NCBI GenBank assembly: GCA_013397935.1
Contig: VZRN01004391.1
Span: 345,299 to 409,298, forward strand
Origin: Dasyornis broadbenti
Taxonomy: Eukaryota > Chordata > Aves > Passeriformes > Dasyornithidae
Direction: 5' to 3'
DNA: 64,000 bases
In this document: piece by piece, positions 26,926-37,500 of the stretch
How positions within the stretch are numbered: the stretch's first letter is position 1
Layout: every line of letters starts with the position of its first letter
Notes under the pieces: generated by a model
The model's input: only the letters and a program-made list of their open reading frames with translations
Databases searched by the model: none
What the model was told of the DNA's origin: nothing
Made by a program: the position numbers and the translations under genes

Positions 26926-29900
26926 TTAAGTATAGTACTTCTGGTGGGCAGAGAGCCTCTGGTTGTACATGTTCTTGTCTGAATGGGAAACACATGGGAA
27001 ATACATGGTGCAGCAAATGCTGCTCCACATGTCTCATTGTGCTCCATGAAGCACCTGAGGCAAAAGATTCCTCCCAGGTGACCGTGACTGGAGAGGGACA
27101 AGTTTGATGATCTAATTCAGGCCCGCAGATGATGACGAGAATTATCAGTGCTTTAGAGGTGCTGGCAGCAGGACAACTTGCACAGCAGACAGACATGTCA
27201 TTGTCAATGATCTCTGAGGTTACTTTCTTCTAAGCTGCTCATCACAAGCTACTCATCAAGTCTCTTGGCAGCTGGTGTTTCTGCCCCTTCAGGTCTGCTG
27301 ATGCAGTTCACCACTTTTTCCACAGAGTTTTGCCAAAATGATCCAGATTAAGAAAATCTGCCTTTTCAAAATGTTTCGCCTAGCCTGGGGCAACTTCTTC
27401 ATCCAGTTCAGCTATAGGTAAAGAAATGTGTCTGACATACTACAGCCATTGTCATGGCCTATGGTATTTTTTATAAGGTTGAAGACCATCCATCCCAAGT
27501 AACCTTCCCTTTCCTGCGTGAAAGACCTTCAGAAAAGGTCCTTGGCCAAAGAGCTGTGCTGAAATGTTGCACTCTCTTGCATTGACCCACCATAAGTTTC
27601 AACTCTGGACACTTGCATTTCATTAATGGCAGAATGTAGGAAACCAAGTGTGGTCCAATTCCTGTTGAAAACCACACTGGCCCTGGATGCTCTACTTGGG
27701 CATACCATGGCTCATCTTTGGCAACAGTTTCAAAGACATCTGCTTTGTTCAGCTCATTTATGCAAATAATGAGGAGGAAAAGAGTGGGAGTCTTGCCAAG
27801 AAAGAGCAAAGTGATGTATAATGATACTGTAGTTATCTTTAAATGTGGAGGTAACTTTCACACGACACTTGAAGCAATGAACGAGTTATTACCTTTTTCA
27901 GAATTGATGAGGCCATTGAATTTTTCTGTTCAGTCAATAGATCAACAGGCCAACAGGCAAACTGTGTTTTCAGCAGGAGCATTTCTGGGGTGTCTGATGT
28001 TTGTGGTAAAGTTACACTATTCTCCTCAGTAAGCTGTTGTTTTTGTATGCATTTTATGAATATAAAGTTGTCACGAGAATAGAGTCAGGATTTGAAAATA
28101 AAGAACTTCAATGACAGCCATGCTTTTAGAGCTGCTGCCTATCATCGTCATCACAAGGACCAACATTTTCTCTTATTATTTCAACTGAAATACTAGGAAG
28201 GTCACATTTAAACCAGTAGCTGTTAATTCCCTCTGCCAACAGGGTGTATTTGAAATCTCAGTAATCGTCTTTCCCTCTGCAGCAGCTGTGGTTTAAAATG
28301 CAAAACTGCAGCAGTTTCTTGAAGGAAGCAGTAGCTGTGCAGAGTCCATGAGGACATGCCCTGTCAGCTCAGGAGAGTTTGTCTGTACAGGGTCTGCAGG
28401 TGGGGCACAGGTGTCTCCATCCCTCCCCCAGACAGTTATCACAGAGCCAGCAGATGTCTCTGGTCTCTCTTGTTGCTTGTGGTGGTGCTGGCATCTGTCC
28501 CCGGGCTTTGTGATTGCTGGCAGTTGTGTCACTCACAGAAGGACATATGATGCCACTAAATCTATGTAACACAAAACTGGAGGGATGAATTAAGTCCAAA
28601 CATAAACAACTTCATTTTATAGGAGCACGTGAGTGAAGTGGACACACAGTTACTGCCACAAGGACACTGGCTGTGTCCCTGTGTTTGTAAAAGCCTGCTT
28701 GACCACTCTAGGATCAACAGAGGAGCACGTGTAACTTCACAGGGCAATGCCCAGTGCTGGACTAACCCAGTGATAAGTTGATATGTGGACTTTGGGCACC
28801 GCTTTCTTGCTGGGGCCCCAAACTGCCTTTGCCCTGGGACAAGGGACATCACCATTTGGCCCTTTATTGTTGTTAATCAAGTTGTGGTATTTCTACTTAA
28901 TAAAAGACCTGCCTCAGTTGATGAGCCTGCTCACAGTATGTTTAGGTCAGTCACTGCCACAACAGTAAGTTTGTTTGCCATTTAATATTCTGGGTTGTGG
29001 GAAAAAAATACTTTCAAAACCTTTAAAAACAAGGTAATTAATGTTTAGGGCATGAAATATTTACATCCATCCTACTGGCAGCAGAGGAGTTTCATAACCA
29101 AGGTGAAGCGAAATTTGAATGGTTTCAGTGAAACTTAGATGTCTGAGAGTTCACTCGTGCAAGGAAGAGTCCTTGGAGCAGAGATGCTGAACTGAGGGGC
29201 TCATAAGCTTTGCTCCGGCTAGGCTGGCAGACGTTAGCATCCATGTGACATGGTGTTGAACAATCAAGCAGGATTTACCTTTTTCTGAGAAGAAGCCATA
29301 GACTTGCTTTAGTCCTGATAAAGAGTCATTTAAAACTTAGTTGTCTCCAAAATACAACCTTTCTTGTTACAAATATTTTTGTCTTTTACAAATCTATGTT
29401 ATCAAGATCAGGTGTACCTTTCTCCTCAGAGACTAGAAATCAAGCACTTATATTTCCCAAGACACTACATTTTAATGGAGATTAAATTTTTGCCTCTTCT
29501 AGCATTAATCTCACATATTGGATGTCGGAAATCAGCTTGGCTTTATTAAGGGTACTAGGTGCATAGTAGTAGCCCATGCCTTGTGTACACCTGCAATACA
29601 TGGTAGCAAGTTTTCATGACAAGCTTACTGTTGATTAAAAAAATGCACAAGTAGATTTGAACACTTTGGAAACTGGTATTTTCAAAAACTGTTTTCTTGA
29701 GAGAGGTTGCATTTCAATGTAAAAAGGGTTCGGTTGTGTTGGTAGCCATTTTGTAAAGCAGTAACAGCAGGAGGCAAGAGCTCTCAGACCAGATAGCTTG
29801 TGCATTTTCTCATCAGGGTAGATGATATCTGAACTTTGTAAAGGTGTTGACAGTATAAGGTAGCAAAGAATATTGTTAAGTGTCTATTTAGTTACAACAA

Positions 29901-31324
29901 TTAGGGCTATATGGGCTCTGTAACTTTCTTAGGTAGTACCTACTTATGAAACCCAGCTCTATGTAGCTGCAGGGGAAAAAAAACCCAAACTACATTTGAT
30001 CATCAATCTTGATTCCTAATAAATTATATAGAGATAAATGCACTTTAAGTTCACAAGGAATTTTTAATAATGCACTGTCATAAACATAGTATGTATGGCA
30101 GTGTCTGCAGCAAAGATAACCAGCAGCATTTAGAAGCAGCTTAAAGTACAACTTCCAATATGAGAAATCATCCTACTGGTGCAATGCAAAGTGCTGGAGA
30201 ACATGCCATCCCCTGCATGGCCACCAAAATACCAACTGGTTTCTGATGGTCAGGGGAGATTCTGTTGCATCTCCCCTCACTCTACCATCCCGGTGCTCAT
30301 CTGTAGCTTTCCAGACAACAGCCCCAGATACACAGCCCTGCAGATGACAGAATATAGAGACTTGTTTTGTAACTTGACCTAAAACTGGTGACTTGAATGG
30401 AATTGCTAATTTTTAAACTCAGCCAAACTTGGGATGATAAGTACTTCATTTGCCAACAGGTGGCCCTTGTAAAGGTAATGATTATTTACCACTAAAATGT
30501 TTGTAAAACAAGCTTTGCTTTTATTCCAGGAAAGGTGAAGTTACACTTTTGAGAGCAAATTGTCAAGTGAAAAATGAAATTGTTTTACTCTGACCTTAAT
30601 TTTCTTAATTATTTCAAATACTTCCCAGGAATAAAATTTAAATGTCTGGCTGCTAAAGGGTGACATTTGAATCTGAGAGAAACATGTATCAACAGCATTT
30701 CAAAGCAAGAAGCTATCCATGAAGGACCTGGCTTCAAAGAAATTGTTTTCTAAAGTTTTGCCTGAGCATCAGCGTCGCTATTGCTGCCCTCCAATTTCTT
30801 TATCTTCTGCTCTGCTCTCCATATTTTAAAATTAAAATGGTTCAGAAGCATCAGCATGCAACATTCATGGCCCAAAAACACATGCAGAATTAGGTATTAG
30901 GTCTTACCACAGACCAAAGCTCAGAGGTCTGGTTTCCCAATCCCAAATGCATTTATGAGATGAATCAAGTACAGTAGTGTTTGCCCTGGCTGGTGCAGAG
31001 GCATCTCTGGGTACAGACCAGCACATTTCTGGGCAGCTCAGGAGCTTTACTGAAAAAAAATCTGAGGTGCTGAGGTTACTAGGATTTCAATGGATTTTGT
31101 GAACCATACAAAACAGACTTAGGTGCCTAAATTTTGTGCCCATAGTTTTGTGGACTTGGGCTTGCTGTACTAATCAAAGATCTTCCTACATGGTAACCAA
31201 TGCAAAGGACAAATCATTCAAATGAAGGGGTAGATATCTGAGTCCTTGTTGGACAGAGAGAAACCTGTATCTCACTGAATAAGACAACTACATATAATAA
31301 ATAAATCTGCCTCAAGTGTCTTCT

Positions 31325-31525
31325 TTGGTTTTTTGGGGGGTTTTTTTGGTCTGGTTTTTTTGTTGTTGTTGTTTGGTTTTGGGTTTGTTTTTTTGTTTGT
31401 TTTTGGGTTTTGTTTGGTTGGTTTTGGGGTTGTTTTTTTTTGTTGTTGTTGGGTTTTATTGTTTTGGTTTTTTGGGTTTTTTTGGGGTTTTTTTGGTTGG
31501 TTGGTGGTTGGTTTTGTTTTTTTGA
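31325..31525 (+). repeat. Strand-asymmetric T/G-only tract, about 200 bp
   Basis: The + strand here is almost purely T and G, with one C and one A interruption. It is a degenerate mixture of (TTG)n, (TTTGG)n and G runs of three to six. It is not the telomere unit TTAGGG. The open frames across it (mostly Phe, Gly, Leu, Val and Trp) are composition artefacts. The repeated G runs could form quadruplexes on the + strand. It is a difficult region for sequencing, so its exact length is uncertain. Confidence 0.85.
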
Positions 31526-33431
31526 GAAAATAACCCTGTCAAACCCAGATTGGGAACATTTCTTATGGTGGTTTACAGAATATCCTGCAGGGGTCAGTGT
31601 ATTTTGACATTTCCATCAACAAATTGGTGATGAATGCAAATCATGACATATAAATCAATGAAAGAAAGACTGATGGAGTTGTAAAACACAATCAGGAGGA
31701 GCCAATTGTGTAATACTCAATAGCTGGGATCTACTCAAAAGGCAGCTGGAATAGGGCTGAATGCAAGGTTGTGGCATTTAGGAGTAATAAACACAAGTCA
31801 CGCCTGCTATATGGGACATAACCACAGCAAGTAGTGCTTCTGTAGAGGATTTGAGTTTAGAATTGAAAAAAGCCAACCAATTCCACATGATTTGCTAGTG
31901 AGAAGGTGTGAAGAAACAGGCTTTGGCAAAGCAAAAATACGGGGGAAAGAAGGAGGGATGATCTTCATCCCTGTATACAGTAAAGGCGAAAAAGGCTGAA
32001 GCTTTAAAGAGCAGCCCAAAGAACAACAAACAAGAATTTTAGGGGAAAAAATGACTAATTGTGAGCTCAGCCTGCAAGTTCTATTCAAAAGACAGAGTTG
32101 TGTCTTGATTAAATGACTTAAATATCAATACAAGGCATAATCAGAAAGACTCTTTAGTCTACCAGAGAAAGACTTAACAAGCAATCCTATCTGGAAGCAA
32201 AAGCCAGACAAATTCTCATGAGAAATACTGCACACTTACTTGTATGATGGAGTGGTTAGCAAACAAGCCATACAGGGAAGTGGTGGGGTCTACAGCTCTC
32301 TGATTCCTTAGAGCCAAGCTCCTTGTGGAAGACACAATTTACTCAGATAAATACTATAGTACCTAATGTGCAAATAACAATAAAATGTAATGGTCCATGT
32401 CATATACAACCACTTGTATTAAATTGCCTGATGGACTTTTGCAGCTTTAAAAGCCAATGAACTACTCTCAGAGTTCCAAAGTGTCTTACTTAATTGTGCT
32501 CAGAAAGCAAGCCCACTGTCTTGCAGTTTTGATCATTAGCATGGTCATTTCTTGTATGTCTGCATTTTCTGCTCTCTGCCTGTGTTCAAATGCAGAATGA
32601 GGTTTCTGATATTTGTCTTCCTCTTGCTGACTTGCAGTGCTGTGCTGTTCACTTGGTCTAAAGCAAGCTGCCTCTCATAAAGGAGTTATTCTCTTCAGCT
32701 TTTTTCAAGTCCTGCTGTAATAATGGAAGAGACAAACATGTCAGACGTAACACAAGTAGCAGGCAACTCAGAAGCTTGTCAGATCACTCTTCACACAAGA
32801 GAACAAGAATTGCCCCTCACCTCCGATGCTAGAGTGTTTTTATTATTTCCTACTTGACAGTCACTGTGGAGGCCTAGACGAGCAAGGGGTTGTTATCAAA
32901 TGGAAACAGTGTCCGGTGCTTCACATGCATTTGCCACCTTTCTGGTGCTTGTGCTGTTCAGGAGTAAATGGATTAACTGATGAGTTACCGAGAGCGAGGA
33001 GAGGGCTCTGTAGGTGGGTACCACTGATTTCCTGTCAGTATCTTTCCTCTACCAATTCTGTGTGATCTCCTTCCTACCATTTCAAAGAGGAGACAAGGCT
33101 CCCAAAGGTCTTAAGATTTTGAGATACTTGCTGGCATCCATTCGTGTGACTTTGGTGTCCTGTGACACCAGCTCTTGATGCCTAGGAGGTGTGGGCAGGT
33201 GATCCTCAAGCACCTCCCTCAAAGAGGAGCAGTGCCTATGTCCAGGATGCACTGACCCTGGAGTATCACTTTCCATCCAGGCCAGTGTGGCTTGTTCCTC
33301 TGTTTTTCTGCAGCCTTAGTTCCAGTTTGAAAAACAAACTTGCAGAACAACTATGAAAATGAAAGAGAGAGGTGGAATTCTGATGGTAGCTAATGGCTTT
33401 TAACAAGTATTCTCCTTCTTCATTTGCCCAG

Positions 33432-34591
33432 GTTTTATCACGCTGTGAATGAGTTTGACACCATGACCGCTGAGGATTCCACTGCAAGAATGAGCAATGA
33501 TTCCACCAACGTGGCCACCACAAAAGTCCCTGAAGGTGTTGCTGGTGCGCCCAATGAAGCAGCTCTGCTGGCCCTCATGGCCCGCACTGGATACAGTATG
33601 ATCCAGGAGAACGGGCAACGCAAGTATGGGGGCCCTCCCCCTGGCTGGGAGGGCCTGCACCCTCCTCGCGGCTGCGAAGTCTTTGTGGGCAAAATCCCCC
33701 GTGATGTCTATGAAGATGAGCTCGTGCCCGTGTTCGAGACTGTTGGCCGCATCTACGAAATGCGCTTGATGATGGACTTTGATGGGAAGAACCGCGGCTA
33801 CGCCTTTGTGATGTACACACAGAAGCATGAGGCGAAGCGTGCCGTCAGGGAGCTGAACAACTATGAAATCCGCCCTGGCAGGCTGCTGGGTGTGTGCTGC
33901 AGTGTGGATAACTGCCGGCTCTTCATCGGAGGCATTCCCAAGATGAAGAAGAGAGAGGAGATCCTGGAAGAGATCGCCAAGGTGACAGAAGGCGTGCTGG
34001 ATGTCATCGTGTATGCCAGCGCCGCAGACAAAATGAAGAACAGAGGCTTTGCCTTCGTGGAGTATGAGAGCCATCGAGCAGCAGCCATGGCCAGAAGGAA
34101 ACTCATGCCAGGAAGGATCCAACTGTGGGGACACCAAATCGCTGTTGACTGGGCAGAACCAGAGATAGATGTGGATGAAGATGTCATGGAGACTGTTAAA
34201 ATCCTATATGTGAGGAATTTAATGATTGAGACCACAGAGGACACCATTAAAAAGGTGTTTGGTCAGTTTAACCCTGGCTGTGTAGAGAGAGTGAAAAAAA
34301 TACGTGATTACGCCTTCGTGCACTTTACAACCAGGGAAGATGCCATTCATGCCATGAACAACCTTAATGGTGTTGAACTAGAAGGCTCATGCCTGGAGGT
34401 TACTTTGGCCAAGCCAGTAGACAAGGAGCAATACACTCGCTACCAGAAAGCAGCAAAAGGAGGTGCTGCAGCAACTTCTGAAGTAACTCAGCAGCCTAAC
34501 TATGTTTACTCTTGTGACCCATACACACTAGCATACTATGGATATCCATACAATGCCTTGATTGGGCCCAACAGAGATTACTTTGTGAAAG
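33432..34591 (+). CDS. RBM47: RBM47 first coding exon, all three RRMs
   Basis: The exon has 31 nt of 5' UTR followed by coding sequence from the ATG at 33463. The acceptor AG is at 33430-33431, after the pyrimidine-rich stretch 33411-33429. The donor is AAAG|GTTAGT with GT at 34592-34593, and codon 377 is split after its first base. RRM1 has RNP2 VFVGKI (73-78) and RNP1 NRGYAFVMY (110-118). RRM2 has LFIGGI (153-158) and NRGFAFVEY (193-201). RRM3 has LYVRNL (248-253) and RDYAFVHF (281-288). The aromatic RNP positions expected to stack on RNA are intact in each. The exon is much richer in GC than its flanks, so the opposite strand also has long open frames (for example 33400-34137) that have no family match. 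Without splicing, translation would stop one codon past the donor (TAG at 34594-34596). Confidence 0.96.
33449..33466 (+). CDS. Upstream ORF of five codons overlapping the RBM47 start
   Basis: In the 5' UTR part of the first coding exon, an ATG at 33449 opens a frame encoding MSLTP with stop TGA at 33464-33466. The stop overlaps the RBM47 ATG as ATGA. The upstream ATG has T at -3 and A at +4 (weak context), while the RBM47 ATG has A at -3. This predicts leaky scanning, with possible termination-reinitiation. It is a translational control element rather than a gene for a working peptide. Whether it is translated is not known. Confidence 0.55.
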   Translation: MSLTP

Positions 34592-37500
34592 GTTAGTAAG
34601 CACAATTAGGGGATATGTTGGGCAGGTTTGATCTCAGGCTGATGCGAGAGATCTGCCTAAACCAAAGGACAGCTAGTGCTACGCAATTTTTTCTTAATAC
34701 TCTTTTATAGGTCTTTTTGTCGTATTTCTGTTTGGTTTATGACTACACGAAGTGTATTTATCTATAAATAAGTGCTAATGTACAGGCTTGTATGAGAGAG
34801 GTATCAAATATATGATTAAGAATGAACTGTCAGACCAAGCAAGGGATGGGGAAGAGAGGGATCTGGGTTTTATTATGAGTGTTGTACTAAGTCTGAAGAA
34901 GTCTAAGGATTCCAGCTTCTGATGTCTCCTTTCAAAGAGCTGGATCCTAAGTATTAAAGATCATGACAGAGTGCTCTGGAGGTGTGGGTTAGGTGACCTA
35001 GTTATCCAAAGGGAGGGAGGTTAGGGAAAGCCTTATTTAGGAGCTCTCTAGGTGTCATTTACCCTCCGCATTAAAATGACAGTAATGCTGTGTCCTTTAT
35101 AAAGTCATTTGAGAACTACGAGCCGAAGGAATCATGTGAGTGAAAAATCTTTCTTTTATTATGTATACCTTAATTAGTTATCGGTTACAGTCATTTAAAA
35201 TTAATGAAAAATCACTTATTCATTTAAAAAACCCAACAGCTATAACTAGTGTTGTAATTACAATTAACCTGTACTTACAGGAATTACAGTTTCCTGAAAT
35301 TTGATGTGTATTTCCATAGAAGACATAATTTAGCATAAATATATTCTTAAAGCACCCACATAAACCAAGAAGTATTTTTAACCCTAGCTGATCAAGAATT
35401 TCAGCTTCTTCTCAATTGCACTTGTACTTGCAATGAACTATGACGGAGTTGAGTAACAGTCTAAATAATCAATTAGACTATCACAGAGCGCATTAAACAC
35501 TGCAGTGTTTAAAATACTGTCATAACACACAGGGAGTCACTAAGATGAATAAAGGCAATATTTTTGGAAATAGATTACATTCACGTTACTAATAAAATAG
35601 CAGAGAAAACATTGAAACAACATTAGTAAAAATATATGCAGTGGTGGGACAAAGTTGGTTAAATGCCAAGTACAACGCTGTGCCATCTCAGCAGGGTCCT
35701 ACCGCAGACAGTTGACAGGTTGGGTCTCCTCTGGAGGACAGCTGAAAGCAGAAGCTGTTCCTAATGTACAAAAATCACCCTGCGGATCCCCTCTCTCTCT
35801 CTCTACTGGCTGCATTGAACCCATAACACTTGCCATGAGAGTTGCATCAGTATAAATGAGCAGTTAATGTATGCTCACTAACATCACAAGGTAAACAAGC
35901 ATAGGCTTACAGGATGCTTCTTAGGCACTTCTGTTTTCCTAAGTAGGGTCACTCAGAGTAAGATTATGCTGATTTCAGCAGCCACATTTCTAAATGCAAG
36001 CCTCCAGATCTCAGCCTGGGGTCACTCAGGCCCCCTGCAGAGCTGTCACTCTCCATTATTCACCATCTTCTGTGTTGTTATCATAAGCAGGCAGCATACG
36101 AGGCAGAGGGCGAGGTGCAGCTGGCAACAGAGCCCCGGGTCCCAGGGGTTCCTACCTGGGGGGATACTCCGCCGGCCGTGGAATCTACAGCAGGTACCAT
36201 GAAGGCAAAGGAAAGCAGCAAGAGAAAGGATATGAGCTGGTTCCCAACTTGGAGTTACCTACAGTCAATCCAGTGGCCATTAAGCCTGGTGCAGGTTAGT
36301 ATGTCTAAGGACGGGAGGAAAGCAGGGGTGGTGGGCAAGCTTCCACTCCAAGCCTGTCTCAAGCATGTGAGGACCCCTCCAGGGCCAGTCCATGATTGTG
36401 ACAGTGGGGGCAGTGCTGCGGCTGGGGCAATCTTCTCCTTTAATATCTTCAATGCTAATTTCATCCTGGGAGATTCCTATCCTAGATTTCCAGCCAGGCT
36501 GGAGCCCTCCCCTGTTTAGTTCATATTTCTCTAGTGGTACGAGGCTGAGAAAAGGATCTGGGGATTTCCCATTGCAGGAAAGTCCCTGGCTGAGGCAAGC
36601 TTCTCTATCTCCATCAGTGGCATGGGGAAGGAGCAATGCAGGGGACCCTCAGGGTCCATCTAGCAGCAGTGCAGTGCCTACATCTCTGCTGGGCTGTGGT
36701 GAGCCAGTAAAAGGGCTGGGGCAGGCATTGCCCTCTTCTGCCACTTCCTCAGCTGAGTACCCAGCCCTTGCCATTCCCAGGTGAAAAACGTGAAAGCTGA
36801 AGCTCTGCAATCCTCAAGATCTTGTTTGGAAAGATTTTTATTTGAAAAAGTAGCCTGAGGAAGAAGGTCCTTGAAGATGATGGGGACAAGCCCTCTTGCA
36901 AAAGTCTTCATGTCTTCTCTCTGTTTCTCTTTCCAAGTAAACTTTAACTGTAAGATCTAAGCATAGTTTAATAATAGAGCTACAGTGGTTTCCCAAAATA
37001 TATTCCATTCATGTCAGTGAAAATTACAGCTTGCATCTAATGAAGGCTGTGAAGAGAGCTTCATAACAGCTGGATGAGACAATGTCAAAAATCTAGAGGC
37101 AAAGGAAGGCTGTTAATATTAGAGTTATTTCTAAAGGAAGATCAGATTTCCTGAGAAAACTACCCACTCGCAACCAGAAAATATTACTGCTATGCATGTT
37201 TGCAAAGATACTTCAGGAATTCCAGGTATTACTAAAGGATGCTTGAAAAGTGAGCTTTGAAATGCATGCTTATTAGTGGTGTCTGTATTTCATTCAACAG
37301 CCAAACACAAGCTTGAAGCTCAAGTCTAAATGTTTCTACACTTGAAGCATGTTGAGATTCAGATTTTTTTTATCACACCTTCCCCTATCATATGGTTCCA
37401 GCACAGCCTCAGAGCACAGAAGTACCTGGTCTGTTTTCCCCAGTCAGATCACCTGATCTAATAAGGGCTGCCACAAGCAAGATTTACCTCTGTTATGAAG

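Larger units (their letters stand above)
21701..33431. other. RBM47: Probable large 5' UTR intron of RBM47
   Basis: If the donor at 21699 is used, this is the intron that ends at the acceptor 33430-33431. It holds a CR1 fragment, a hairpin at 24.35 kb and the T/G tract at 31.3 kb. Several very AT-rich stretches (22200-22500, 23030-23250, 25680-26060) contain no ORF or repeat that I can name. Confidence 0.5.

Noticed and set aside
26926..27420. Continuation of the CR1 copy at 26.6 kb
   Set aside because: After about 26925 the sequence no longer follows the CR1 order that I know; no repeat family could be assigned.
31316..31607. Phe/Gly/Leu-rich open frames that look like membrane proteins
   Set aside because: They are translations of the T/G tract in three frames, with no gene-like start or context.
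33424..33462. In-frame N-terminal extension of RBM47
   Set aside because: It would begin with TTG, crosses the splice acceptor, and the family N-terminus starts at the ATG at 33463.
33400..34137. 245-codon open frame on the - strand
   Set aside because: It lies antisense to the RRM exon, whose GC-rich, constrained codons leave few stops on the other strand. It has no recognisable domain.
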